DNA of 64,000 nt from Cellulomonas sp. S1-8 (GTDB lineage Bacteria > Actinomycetota > Actinomycetes > Actinomycetales > Cellulomonadaceae). The position numbers were made by a program, and so were the translations under genes. The DNA lies in the NCBI RefSeq assembly GCF_026184235.1, contig NZ_CP110806.1, positions 2,976,001 to 3,040,000 on the forward strand. Reading direction: 5' to 3'. This document shows positions 28,926 through 36,767 of the stretch, one piece after another. The notes beneath the pieces were generated by a model, which was given only the letters and a program-made list of their open reading frames with translations, made no database searches and was not told the DNA's origin. Every line of letters begins with the position of its first letter. Position 1 is the stretch's first letter.

Positions 28926-29405
28926 TCACGTACCGGCGTACGCGGCCTCGAGCGGGGCGATCTCGAGCTTGCGCATCTGCAGCATCGCCTGCGTCGCGCG
29001 GGCGACACCCGCGGCGTCGGGGCGGGACATGATCTCGTCGAGCACCCTCGGCACGACCTGCCACGACACGCCGTACCGGTCCTTGAGCCAGCCGCACTGG
29101 CTGGGCTCCCCGCCGTCGGCGATCAGCGTCTCCCAGTAGTGGTCGACCTCCTCCTGGGTCTCCACGCTCAGGTAGAACGAGAACGCTTCGTCCAGCGTGA
29201 AGGTGGGACCGGCCGTGAGGATCGTCACCGGGTGCCCGTCGAGCTCGATCTCGACGATGAACGGCGTCCCTTCGGGGACGTCGGGGATCCCCGCACTCGC
29301 GTTCACGACGTTCGTGATGCGGGAGTTCGGGACGACGGACACGTAGAACTGCGCGGCCTCGTGACCGTCCTTGGCGAACCACAGGTGCGTGCGGACCATG
29401 CCCAC
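28926..29405 (-). CDS. VOC superfamily (PhnB/3-demethylubiquinone methyltransferase-like) protein
   Basis: A 159-residue protein with repeated beta-alpha-beta-beta-beta units. Near the start MVRTHLWFAKDGHEAAQFYV, then FSFYLSVETQEEVDHYWETL and CGWLKDRYGVSWQVVPRVL are typical of the PhnB-like VOC branch. The function is unknown. GTG at 29405 is chosen because GAGGAG lies six bases upstream; the ATG two codons later would be too far from it. Confidence 0.85.
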   Translation of the reverse strand: MGMVRTHLWFAKDGHEAAQFYVSVVPNSRITNVVNASAGIPDVPEGTPFIVEIELDGHPVTILTAGPTFTLDEAFSFYLSVETQEEVDHYWETLIADGGEPSQCGWLKDRYGVSWQVVPRVLDEIMSRPDAAGVARATQAMLQMRKLEIAPLEAAYAGT

Positions 29406-29473
29406 GGTGGGCTCCTCTCGTCGGTGACCCCCGTACCGACCGAGACCGTCCCCCGAACTCACCGCCCACCGGA

Positions 29474-29513
29474 ACACCACTCCCCCCATGGGTCGCGTAT
29501 CGGGGAGTGGTGT
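29474..29513. repeat. Inverted repeat upstream of the VOC gene
   Basis: ACACCACTCCCC (29474-29485) pairs perfectly with GGGGAGTGGTGT (29502-29513) around a 16-base spacer. It lies 69 bases before the VOC start and could be an operator or leader hairpin. Confidence 0.4.
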
Positions 29514-29542
29514 GCCGGTCGGCGGGCGGGCGGGACGTGCGG

Positions 29543-29574
29543 GGGCCCCGGGTCGCGGCGGCGACCCGGGGCCC
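29543..29574 (-). terminator. Terminator of the glyA-folD operon
   Basis: GGGCCCCGGGTCGC (29543-29556) and its complement (29561-29574) form a 14-base stem with a four-base loop, 12 bases after the folD stop. Confidence 0.7.
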
Positions 29575-29585
29575 TCGGGGTGGCG

Positions 29586-30467
29586 TCAGCCGGCCTGGCG
29601 CTCCGCGGTGTCGACGACGTTGGACAGCAGCATCGCGCGGGTCATCGGACCCACGCCGCCCGGGTTGGGCGACACCCAGGACGCGATGTCCCAGACCTCG
29701 GGGTGGACGTCCCCGACGACGCGGCTCTTGCCGGTCTCCGCGTCGACCTCCCGCGAGACCCCGACGTCGACGACGACGGCACCCGGCTTGACGATGTCGG
29801 CCGTGATGATGCCGGGCACGCCCGCGGCCGCGATGACGACGTCGGCGTTGCGGGTGTGCTCGGCCAGGTCGACCGTGCCGGTGTGCGTCAGCGTGACCGT
29901 CGCGTTGACCTCACGCCGCGTGAGCAGCAGGCCGATGGACCGGCCCACCGTCACACCGCGTCCGACGATGACGACGTCGGCGCCCCGCAGGGGGACGTCG
30001 TGCCGCTCGAGCAGCTCGATGATCCCGGCGGGCGTGCACGGCAGCGGTGAGGTGACGGGGTCGTTGACCCGCAGCACCAGCCGCCCGAGGTTGGTCGGGT
30101 GCAGGCCGTCGGCGTCCTTCGCGGGGTCGACCATCTCGAGCACGCGGTGCGCGTCGATCCCCTTCGGCAGCGGCAGCTGCACGATGAACCCGGTGCACGC
30201 CGGGTCGTCGTTGAGCCGCTGCACCGCGGCCTCGATCTCGGCCTGCGTCGCGTCGGCCGGCAGGTCCTCGCGGATCGAGGCGATGCCCACCTCGGCGCAG
30301 TCCTTGTGCTTGCCGGCGACGTACCAGCGCGAGCCGGGGTCGTCGCCGACGAGCAGGGTCCCCAGGCCGGGCACCACGCCGCGCGCGGCCAGGGCCGCGA
30401 CGCGGGTGGTGAGCTCGGCCTTGATGGCAGCCGCGGTGGCGGTGCCGTCCAGCTTCTGTGCGGTCAT
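29586..30467 (-). CDS. folD: Bifunctional methylene-THF dehydrogenase / methenyl-THF cyclohydrolase
   Basis: A 293-residue Fol[19 protein letters not shown] contains the catalytic Tyr and Lys, [13 protein letters not shown] the substrate loop, DADGLHPTN the folate site, and [18 protein letters not shown] the NADP-binding loop; [12 protein letters not shown] is the C-terminal signature. It interconverts methylene- and formyl-THF. It lies 14 bases behind glyA and shares its riboswitch-controlled transcript. Confidence 0.95.
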   Translation of the reverse strand: MTAQKLDGTATAAAIKAELTTRVAALAARGVVPGLGTLLVGDDPGSRWYVAGKHKDCAEVGIASIREDLPADATQAEIEAAVQRLNDDPACTGFIVQLPLPKGIDAHRVLEMVDPAKDADGLHPTNLGRLVLRVNDPVTSPLPCTPAGIIELLERHDVPLRGADVVIVGRGVTVGRSIGLLLTRREVNATVTLTHTGTVDLAEHTRNADVVIAAAGVPGIITADIVKPGAVVVDVGVSREVDAETGKSRVVGDVHPEVWDIASWVSPNPGGVGPMTRAMLLSNVVDTAERQAG

Positions 30468-30481
30468 CGCTGCGACGCCGC

Positions 30482-31762
30482 TCAGTACTGCTGCAGACCG
30501 GGGTACAGGGGGAACGCCTCGGTGAGCTTGCGCACCCGGGCGCCCAGCGCGTCGACGTCGGCCGACGTGCCCTCGACCAGCGCGGTCGCGATGATGTCCG
30601 CGACCTCGGTGAACTCGGCGTCGCCGAAGCCCCGGGTGGCCAGCGCGGGCGTGCCGATGCGCAGGCCGGACGTGACGCGCGGGGGGCGCGGGTCGAACGG
30701 CACGGCGTTGCGGTTCACGGTGACGCCCGCGGAGTGCAGGAGGTCCTCGGCCTGCTGGCCGTCGAGCGTCGAGTGGCGCAGGTCGACGAGCACGAGGTGC
30801 ACGTCGGTGCCGCCGGTCAGCACCGAGACGCCCGCCGCGGCCACGTCGGGAGCGGTGAGGCGGTCGGCGATGATGCGGGCCCCGTCGATCGTCCGCTGCT
30901 GGCGGGCCTTGAAGTCCTCGGTCGCGGCGATCTTGAACGCGACGGCCTTGGCGGCGATGACGTGCATGAGCGGGCCGCCCTGCTGGCCCGGGAACACCGC
31001 GGAGTCGATCTTCTTGGCGTACTCGCCCTTGCTCAGGATGAAGCCCGACCGGGGGCCGCCGATGGTCTTGTGCACGGTGGACGACACGACGTCGGCGTCC
31101 GGCACGGGCGACGGGTGCAGGCCCGCGGCGACCAGGCCCGCGAAGTGCGCCATGTCGACCCACAGCTTCGCGCCGACCTCGTCGGCGATCGCGCGGAACG
31201 CCGCGAAGTCCAGGTGCCGCGGGTAGGCGGACCAGCCGCCGATGATGACGTCGGGGCGGTGCTCGAGGGCGGCCTTGCGGACGGCGTCGTAGTCGACGCG
31301 GAACGTCTGCGGGTCCACGCCGTACGCGGCGACGTCGTAGAGCTTGCCGGAGAAGTTGATGCGCATGCCGTGCGTGAGGTGGCCGCCGTGCGCGAGGTCG
31401 AGGCCGAGGATCTTGTCGCCCGCGTTGATCAGCGCGTGCAGCACCGCGGCGTTGGCCGTGGCACCGGAGTGCGGCTGGACGTTGGCGTGCTCGGCGCCGA
31501 ACAGGGCCTTGGCGCGGTCGATCGCGATGGTCTCGGCGATGTCGACCTGCTCGCAGCCGCCGTAGTAGCGGCGGCCGGGGTAGCCCTCGGCGTACTTGTT
31601 GGTGAGCACCGAGCCCTGCGCCTGCAGGACGGCGCGCGGCACGAAGTTCTCCGACGCGATCATCTCGAGGGTGTCCTGCTGGCGGGCGAGCTCACCGTCC
31701 AGGACGGCGGCGATCTCGGGGTCCAGCTCGGAGATGTTCTGGTCGAGCACGTTGTCGCTCAT
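30482..31762 (-). CDS. glyA: Serine hydroxymethyltransferase
   Basis: A 426-residue PLP enzyme converting serine and THF to glycine and methylene-[64 protein letters not shown] and the PLP-lysine motif [16 protein letters not shown] are canonical. Translation starts at the [12 protein letters not shown]. It is the first gene of a two-gene operon with folD and lies about 70 bases downstream of a ZTP riboswitch, linking its expression to one-carbon folate status. Confidence 0.96.
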   Translation of the reverse strand: MSDNVLDQNISELDPEIAAVLDGELARQQDTLEMIASENFVPRAVLQAQGSVLTNKYAEGYPGRRYYGGCEQVDIAETIAIDRAKALFGAEHANVQPHSGATANAAVLHALINAGDKILGLDLAHGGHLTHGMRINFSGKLYDVAAYGVDPQTFRVDYDAVRKAALEHRPDVIIGGWSAYPRHLDFAAFRAIADEVGAKLWVDMAHFAGLVAAGLHPSPVPDADVVSSTVHKTIGGPRSGFILSKGEYAKKIDSAVFPGQQGGPLMHVIAAKAVAFKIAATEDFKARQQRTIDGARIIADRLTAPDVAAAGVSVLTGGTDVHLVLVDLRHSTLDGQQAEDLLHSAGVTVNRNAVPFDPRPPRVTSGLRIGTPALATRGFGDAEFTEVADIIATALVEGTSADVDALGARVRKLTEAFPLYPGLQQY

Positions 31763-31834
31763 GCAGGGGCTCCTGTCGCAGTCAGCTGTACGGTGGCGAA
31801 CGGCGCACCGCACACACGCGGGTGTGGGGTGACC

Positions 31835-31915
31835 GTGGGCCCAGGCGTCCGACCCGTTGGTCCAGCTGCTGCGTCGCTCCCCGGTGGTGACCCACCCTGC
31901 TGCGCCAGTCGCGAC
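31835..31915 (-). ncRNA. ZTP (pfl) riboswitch controlling glyA-folD
   Basis: Read on the minus strand, the leader contains GACTGGCG, then ACCACCGGGGAGCG, and after a short linker CGCCTGGGCC. These are the conserved blocks of the ZTP/pfl aptamer, which binds ZTP/ZMP when 10-formyl-THF is scarce. It starts at the predicted transcription start. An expression platform is not certain; a CACACCCGCGTGTGTG hairpin lies between the aptamer and the glyA ATG. Confidence 0.88.
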
Positions 31916-31921
31916 GCGGAC

Positions 31922-31927
31922 AGCCTA
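31922..31927 (-). promoter_or_regulatory. -10 element TAGGCT of the glyA-folD transcript
   Basis: On the minus strand TAGGCT sits about seven bases before the first base of the ZTP aptamer, so transcription would begin with the aptamer. Confidence 0.5.
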
Positions 31928-31972
31928 CCAACCGCACCGCGGTGACGGCCCCGGGATTCCGCGACGCGGACG

Positions 31973-32506
31973 TCACGCGGTCGTGGGCGGGTCCTCCAGC
32001 GCGGCGAGCCACGTGCGCAGGACACGTTCGAGGAGCTGGGCGTCGGCGGGGTCGAGGGCGTCGAGCAGGCGGCGCTCGTTGGCCATGTGGTCGGTGAAGG
32101 CGGCGTCGATCACCTCGCGGCCGTGGGGCGTCAGCGCGACGACGCGGGCCCGCGCGTCGGCCTCGCTGATGCGGCGCGTGACGAGCCCGGCGCGCTCGAG
32201 GCGGTCGATGCGTTTGGTCATGCCGCCGCTCGTGACGATGGTGTGCGCGGCGAGGTCGCCCGGCGAGCGCTCGAAGGGCGGGCCGGCGCGGCGCAGCGTG
32301 GCGAGGACGTCGAACTCCCCCTCGGTCAGCCCGTGCTGCGCGTAGACGGCGACGAGCTCGCCCGTGAGGTGGTGGGCCACGCGGTGCAGACGGCCGACGA
32401 CCTGCAGCGGGCGGACGTCGAGGTCGGGGCGCTCGCGCCGCCACGCGTCGCCGACGAGGTCGAGGCGGTCGGGACGCGGGTGGGACCGGGGGTCGGGATC
32501 GGGCAC
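31973..32506 (-). CDS. MarR-family transcriptional regulator
   Basis: A 177-residue regulator. The winged helix is seen in EFDVLATLRRAG, SPGDLAAHTIVTSGGMTKRI, then DRLERAGLVTRR and the wing RARVVALTPHG. It is divergent from an EamA transporter with 39 bases between the starts. That gap holds a palindrome, so it probably represses the transporter and itself. Confidence 0.9.
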   Translation of the reverse strand: MPDPDPRSHPRPDRLDLVGDAWRRERPDLDVRPLQVVGRLHRVAHHLTGELVAVYAQHGLTEGEFDVLATLRRAGPPFERSPGDLAAHTIVTSGGMTKRIDRLERAGLVTRRISEADARARVVALTPHGREVIDAAFTDHMANERRLLDALDPADAQLLERVLRTWLAALEDPPTTA

Positions 32507-32520
32507 CCCAGGAATATATC

Positions 32521-32551
32521 TTCCACGTCAGACATTCTGTCTTCCGTGGAA
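32521..32551. promoter_or_regulatory. Nested palindromic operator between marR and the EamA gene
   Basis: AGACATTCTGTCT (32530-32542) is a palindrome with five-base arms. It is flanked by TTCCACG (32521-32527) and its complement CGTGGAA (32545-32551). The right arm overlaps the transporter's GTG start. AT-rich AATATAT lies just left and may be the marR -10 region. Confidence 0.6.
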
Positions 32552-33577
32552 ACTACCTGGCGCTGGTCGCTCGTCGCCGCCGTCGCACCGATCACCTGGG
32601 GCGCCGCCTACTTCGTCACCGCGCACACGCTGCCCGCGTCCCACCCGCTGTGGGGCTCGGTGCTGCGCGCGCTGCCCGCCGGGCTCGTGCTGCTCGCGAT
32701 CGCCCGCCGAGCACCCCGCGGCGCCTGGTGGTGGCGGTCCCTCGTGCTCGGCACGCTCAACATGAGCGCGTTCTTCGTCCTCGTCTACATCGCCGCCCAG
32801 CGCCTGCCCACGTCGGTCGCGTCGACCGTGATGGCGGTCTCGCCGATCGCGCTCGCGCTCGTCGCCTGGCCGCTGCTGGGCCAGCGGCCCCGCGCGGCGT
32901 CGCTGGCCGGTGCGGGACTCGGCCTGGCGGGCGTCGTCGCGATGCTCGTCACCGGCAGCGTCGCCCTCGACCCGCTCGGCGTCCTCGCCGGTGCCACGGC
33001 CATGGTCATGTCGTCCGTCGGCTTCGTGCTCGCGACCCGCTGGAAGGACGACGTCGACGTGCTCACGACGACGTCGTGGCAGCTGGTCGCCGGCGGGCTG
33101 CTGCTCGTCCCCGCCGCCGTGCTGGTCGAGGGCGCTCCCCCGGCGCTCGACGGCCGCGCCTGGCTGGGCCTCGCGTTCCTGTCCCTCGTCGCGACCGCGC
33201 TCGCCTACGTCGCCTGGTTCACCGCCCTGCGCCACCTGCCCGCAAGCGCGGTCGGGCTCGTCGGGCTGCTCAACCCCGTGACCGGGGTGGCGGTCGGGCT
33301 GGCCCTGGGCGGGGAGCGCCTCACGGCGCTGCAGGCGCTGGGCGTCGCCGCCGTCCTCGCCGCGGTGCTCGCCGGCCAGCCCGCCGTCCGGACCCTCCTC
33401 CCCCGCCCCCACAGGTCTCGTGAGAGAGAGATCTCGGGGCACTCCATACCCGGAAACCTCTCTCTCATCGAGCCCGAGTACGGGGAGATGGGTCAGCAGG
33501 TCGCCCACGCCGCACACCCGGCGAGCCCGAGCGTCGGCTCCAGGGGCACGGCATCCACCGGTCGCTGCTCGAGGTAG
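32546..33577 (+). CDS. EamA-family (DMT) transporter
   Basis: About 343 residues with ten membrane helices in two EamA repeats, beginning VETTWRWSLVAAVAPITWGA. ASTVMAVSPIALALVAWPLL and PASAVGLVGLLNPVTGVAVG are the typical repeat ends. The last 40 or so residues, after PAVRTLLPRPHRS, have no helix and read through a terminator-like hairpin into the convergent gene (85 bases overlap). They may result from a lost stop codon. It probably exports a small metabolite; the divergent MarR gene likely controls it. Confidence 0.85.
   Translation: METTWRWSLVAAVAPITWGAAYFVTAHTLPASHPLWGSVLRALPAGLVLLAIARRAPRGAWWWRSLVLGTLNMSAFFVLVYIAAQRLPTSVASTVMAVSPIALALVAWPLLGQRPRAASLAGAGLGLAGVVAMLVTGSVALDPLGVLAGATAMVMSSVGFVLATRWKDDVDVLTTTSWQLVAGGLLLVPAAVLVEGAPPALDGRAWLGLAFLSLVATALAYVAWFTALRHLPASAVGLVGLLNPVTGVAVGLALGGERLTALQALGVAAVLAAVLAGQPAVRTLLPRPHRSREREISGHSIPGNLSLIEPEYGEMGQQVAHAAHPASPSVGSRGTASTGRCSR
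33421..33467. terminator. TGAGAGAGAG / CTCTCTCTCA hairpin
   Basis: A 10-base perfect inverted repeat (33421-33430 and 33458-33467) with a long spacer. It would suit a bidirectional terminator, but it lies inside the EamA reading frame as annotated. Confidence 0.4.
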
Positions 33578-34509
33578 CGGATGTAGGAGCCGTCCTGCGG
33601 GCCGCTCTCCTCGAGGAGCAGACCGGTCGACGGCTCACGGACGAGCTGGTGCACGACCCCGCGCGAGTCGGTGTATTGCAGCACCTCACCCGTGCGCCCG
33701 GCGCCGTCCTGCCCCTGCACGACCACGACGCCGGGGAGCGCCGCCGCCACACCCCAGAACGCCGATCGCAGCTCCGCGCCCCACAGCCCACCCTCGCTCA
33801 GGGCGGTGCGGACCTGCTCGTACACCTTGTCGTCGTCCGACCCCGATCCCCTGTCCGGCTGGAGACTGTCGCGGACCACCTGGGCTAGCTCGTCGGGCTC
33901 GGTGGGCAGGACGCGCGGATCGGCCAGCATCTCGTACTGCTGCCCCGCGACGACCCAGCTCCCCAGGACGACGGCCGGACCCTTGGCAGCAGCTCCGTCG
34001 TGGTCGCCGTCCCAGACCATGAGGCCCGGACGTTCGCGGCTGCTCCACGTCTCCATGCGCTCCGGCTCGTCGAGAGTCACGACGCCGTCCATCGACGCGA
34101 GCCGCCTGGACTCGGTCAGTCGGTACCAGTACCGCTCGTCGCCGTCCCACGGGTCACCCGGGACGCCCGTCACGGTGCCGTCGTCCGCGACGACGGCGAC
34201 CGCCGGGACGGTGGGCCGCACCGTGGGCTCGGGTGCGGGAGTCTCGTCGACCCGCGGGGGTGCGGGGTCCGCCGTGGCGGTGAGGGCCGGCACGACGACC
34301 TGGGACGGCGCCGCCCCGAGCAGGGAGCTCGCCCCCCACCCGGCCCCGAGCACCAGCACCAGCGAGGTCGCCGTCAGTCCGCCGCGCGCCACCGCACGTC
34401 GACGTCGGGCGCGCGGGACGACGCGGTCGACCTCGACGTCGATGCTCGGCGCGACCGCCTCGACCCGGGCCCGCAGGGTCTGCGCGTACTGCTCGTCCGT
34501 CGTGCTCAT
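33493..34509 (-). CDS. Membrane-anchored protein paired with a SigE-family sigma factor (putative anti-sigma or effector)
   Basis: A 338-residue protein. A short cytoplasmic N-terminus (MSTTDEQYAQTLRARVEAVA) is followed by one membrane helix (GLTATSLVLVLGAGWGASSL, about 43-65), a Pro/Thr-rich linker and a large extracytoplasmic domain ending GLAGCAAWATC. The two Cys near the end could form a disulfide. I recognise no catalytic motif. It overlaps the sigma gene by ATGA, as anti-sigma or sensor partners of SigE-family factors often do. The same architecture occurs at 62687-64000. Confidence 0.65.
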   Translation of the reverse strand: MSTTDEQYAQTLRARVEAVAPSIDVEVDRVVPRARRRRAVARGGLTATSLVLVLGAGWGASSLLGAAPSQVVVPALTATADPAPPRVDETPAPEPTVRPTVPAVAVVADDGTVTGVPGDPWDGDERYWYRLTESRRLASMDGVVTLDEPERMETWSSRERPGLMVWDGDHDGAAAKGPAVVLGSWVVAGQQYEMLADPRVLPTEPDELAQVVRDSLQPDRGSGSDDDKVYEQVRTALSEGGLWGAELRSAFWGVAAALPGVVVVQGQDGAGRTGEVLQYTDSRGVVHQLVREPSTGLLLEESGPQDGSYIRYLEQRPVDAVPLEPTLGLAGCAAWATC

Positions 34510-35096
34510 CGCACACCTCCGTCCCGCGCACCGGCGGCCGGTGGCGCGTCCTCGTCGTGGTCCCCCATCGCCTCGCGCAGCTGCCGCAGCGCACGGGAGG
34601 CGGTCGACTTCACCGTCCCCACCGAGATGCCGAGGTCGTCGGCCACCTCCTTCTCGGTCAGCCCCTCCAGGTGACGCAGCACGACGACGCGCCGCTGCCG
34701 GGGCGTGAGCAGCGCCAGGGCGCGGACCAGCTGGTCCCGGTCGTCGTGCACGGCCTGCCCGCCGTCGACGCCCCGCTCGGGCAGCCGGTCGGGGGCCGCC
34801 AGCACCTCGCGCCGCCGTCGCCGCCACGTCGAGACGCGCTGGTTGGCCAGCACGCGGCGGGCGTAGGCGAGGGGCTCGCGCTCGCGCGCCCGGTCCCACG
34901 CCAGGTAGGTGCGCACGAGCGCCTGCTGCACCAGCTCGTCGGCCTGGTGCACGTCACCGCAGAGCAGCCACGCGGTGCGGGCCAGCGCCGGTGCCGCCGA
35001 CGCCATGAACGCCGCGAACTCGGTGTCGCGGTCGCGACCGTGCGGCGGCACCAGCAGCAGCGGCTCGGTCACGGGGCCGGACGCTGCTGACGGCAC
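34506..35096 (-). CDS. SigE-family ECF RNA polymerase sigma factor
   Basis: A 196-residue ECF sigma factor. Region 2 reads DTEFAAFMASAAPALARTAW, GDVHQADELVQQALVRTYLA and AYARRVLANQRVSTWRRRRR. Region 4 reads LTPRQRRVVVLRHLEGLTEK and DDLGISVGTVKSTASRALRQ. The order matches the actinobacterial SigE family. The GTG at 35096 follows GAGGGGG by about six bases. Its stop overlaps the next gene by ATGA. Upstream, CAACC and CGTGTA about 16 bases apart could be an autoregulated promoter. Confidence 0.9.
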   Translation of the reverse strand: MPSAASGPVTEPLLLVPPHGRDRDTEFAAFMASAAPALARTAWLLCGDVHQADELVQQALVRTYLAWDRAREREPLAYARRVLANQRVSTWRRRRREVLAAPDRLPERGVDGGQAVHDDRDQLVRALALLTPRQRRVVVLRHLEGLTEKEVADDLGISVGTVKSTASRALRQLREAMGDHDEDAPPAAGARDGGVR

Positions 35097-35150
35097 GGCA
35101 TCCCCCTCGGTCGCCCGTGGCGACGTCCTCGTTCTCACACCCTCTACACG

Positions 35151-35188
35151 CCCGACGCCCCGCGAAGGTTGCGTCGCGGGGCGTCGGG
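35151..35188. terminator. Terminator hairpin between GNAT and sigma factor genes
   Basis: CCCGACGCCCCGCGA (35151-35165) and its perfect complement (35174-35188) form a 15-base stem with an eight-base loop. It follows the GNAT stop by 15 bases and overlaps the presumed promoter of the sigma gene. Confidence 0.7.
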
Positions 35189-35203
35189 ATCGTGGTGGGA
35201 ACG

Positions 35204-35695
35204 TCAGACCTCGAGGGCCGCGCCGTCGCCGAGGAGCTTGCGCAGGTACGCGTAGGTGAGGTCGCCGGCCGTCTGGTCGTGCTGGTGCTCGTAGCCGGCC
35301 CGGTTGTACAGCGCGATGTTCTGGAGCGAGTCGCGGCCCGTGAACACCCAGACCTCCTCGATGCCGTCGGGCAGCGTCGGCAGGATCGCGGACAGCAGCT
35401 CCGTGCCGATGCCCTTGCCCTGCAGGTCCGGGGCGACGGCGAACCGGCCGAGCGTCGCCCGCGACCCCTCGACGAGCACGCGGATCGACCCGACGAGGCG
35501 GTGGCCCCACCAGGCGCCGAGCGTGATGACGCCGTCCGCGCCCAGGTCGGCCTTGAGCTCCTTGAGCGTCTGCGTGAGCGGGGGGATGTTCGGGTCGCCG
35601 TACTGCTGGGCCTCGGTGACGAAGGCGGCGCGGCGCAGCGTGAGGAGCTCACCCGCGTCGTCGGCAGTGACCGGGCGGATGTCGAGGGCGGTCAT
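35204..35695 (-). CDS. GNAT-family N-acetyltransferase
   Basis: A 163-residue GNAT enzyme. The acetyl-CoA loop LGRFAVAPDLQGKGIGTELL (about 82-101) has the R/Q-x-x-G-x-G/A pattern. The C-terminal LQNIALYNRAGYEHQ is the usual beta-bulge region. The acceptor substrate is unknown. It is divergent from purU. Confidence 0.88.
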   Translation of the reverse strand: MTALDIRPVTADDAGELLTLRRAAFVTEAQQYGDPNIPPLTQTLKELKADLGADGVITLGAWWGHRLVGSIRVLVEGSRATLGRFAVAPDLQGKGIGTELLSAILPTLPDGIEEVWVFTGRDSLQNIALYNRAGYEHQHDQTAGDLTYAYLRKLLGDGAALEV

Positions 35696-35729
35696 GCCCC
35701 CATCGTGACAGCCTGCGGCGCCCGCGCAC

Positions 35730-35746
35730 TACTCTCGGACATCGTG
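35730..35746 (+). promoter_or_regulatory. Leaderless -10 element TACTCT of purU
   Basis: TACTCT at 35730-35735 lies eight bases before the GTG at 35744. Confidence 0.4.
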
Positions 35747-36610
35747 TCCACCACATCGGCGCTCGACCCGACCCACCTCGTCCTGACGCTGTCCTGCCCC
35801 GACCGTCCCGGGATCGTCGCGGCCGTCGCCGGGCTGCTCGCCGAGCGCGGCGGCAACATCACGGAGTCGCAGCAGTTCGGTGACCCGCTGTCGGGTCTGT
35901 TCTTCATGCGGGTGCAGGTCACGACCGACGTCCCGGTCGCGCGCCTGCGCGAGGACCTGGGAGTGCTGGCGGAGCGGTTCGCACTGTCGTGGCAGCTCGA
36001 CGTGGCGGGGCGCCCGATCCGGACGCTGGTCATGGTGTCGACGACGGCGCACTGCCTCAACGACCTCGCCTTCCGCCAGCGCTCCGAGGGACTGCCCGTC
36101 GACCTCGTGGCGGTCGTGTCGAACCACGACGTGCTGCGGCCCATGGCCGACTTCTACGACATCCCGTTCCACCACGTCCCCGTGACGGCCGCGACCAAGG
36201 CGGCCGCCGAGGACCGCCTGCTGGAGCTCGTCACCGAGCTCGACGTCGAGCTCGTGGTCCTCGCGCGCTACATGCAGATCCTGTCCGACGACCTGTGCCG
36301 GCGCCTGCAGGGTCGCGTCATCAACATCCACCACTCGTTCCTGCCGTCGTTCAAGGGTGCGCGCCCCTACGCGCAGGCCCACCAGCGGGGGGTCAAGCTC
36401 ATCGGGGCGACGGCGCACTACGTGACGGGCGACCTCGACGAGGGCCCGATCATCGAGCAGGACGTGGAGCGCGTCGACCACACCCACGCCGTCGAGCACC
36501 TCGTCGCGCTGGGCCAGGACGTCGAGCGCCGCGCGCTGGCGCGGGCGGTCCGCTGGCACGCCGAGCACCGCGTGCTGCTCGACGGGACCCGGACCATCGT
36601 CTTCCGCTGA
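35744..36610 (+). CDS. purU: Formyltetrahydrofolate deformylase
   Basis: A 288-residue enzyme that releases formate from 10-formyl-THF. An N-terminal ACT domain (about 8-85, CPDRPGIVAAVAGLLAERGG) is followed by the formyltransferase fold. VSNHDVLRPMADFYDIPFHH, NIHHSFLPSFKGA with the catalytic His, and GATAHYVTGDLDEGPII with the catalytic Asp are conserved. With glyA and folD nearby it sets the balance of one-carbon folates. The GTG start follows a leaderless promoter. Confidence 0.95.
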   Translation: MSTTSALDPTHLVLTLSCPDRPGIVAAVAGLLAERGGNITESQQFGDPLSGLFFMRVQVTTDVPVARLREDLGVLAERFALSWQLDVAGRPIRTLVMVSTTAHCLNDLAFRQRSEGLPVDLVAVVSNHDVLRPMADFYDIPFHHVPVTAATKAAAEDRLLELVTELDVELVVLARYMQILSDDLCRRLQGRVINIHHSFLPSFKGARPYAQAHQRGVKLIGATAHYVTGDLDEGPIIEQDVERVDHTHAVEHLVALGQDVERRALARAVRWHAEHRVLLDGTRTIVFR

Positions 36611-36636
36611 CCTGGAAGGACGTCTCCCGGCTGGCA

Positions 36637-36644
36637 AATCGTTT
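36637..36644. promoter_or_regulatory. AATCGTTT octamer upstream of the esterase gene
   Basis: This site lies within CAAATCGTTTCG, a 12-mer found again at 38371-38382. Its complement AAACGATT occurs in the xylanase promoter. A related ACAAACGTTCTCGG lies about 60 bases further downstream. It may be an operator for a shared regulator. Confidence 0.45.
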
Positions 36645-36767
36645 CGGCTCGTGCGCGCGCGAGCGCGAGGGGAACATGCTCGGGTGACGGCCTGACAAAC
36701 GTTCTCGGCCGTGTCGACAGCTCCGGGCGCACAGTCGCGTCCCGGCAGGGCCAGGAGGACATCCGCG

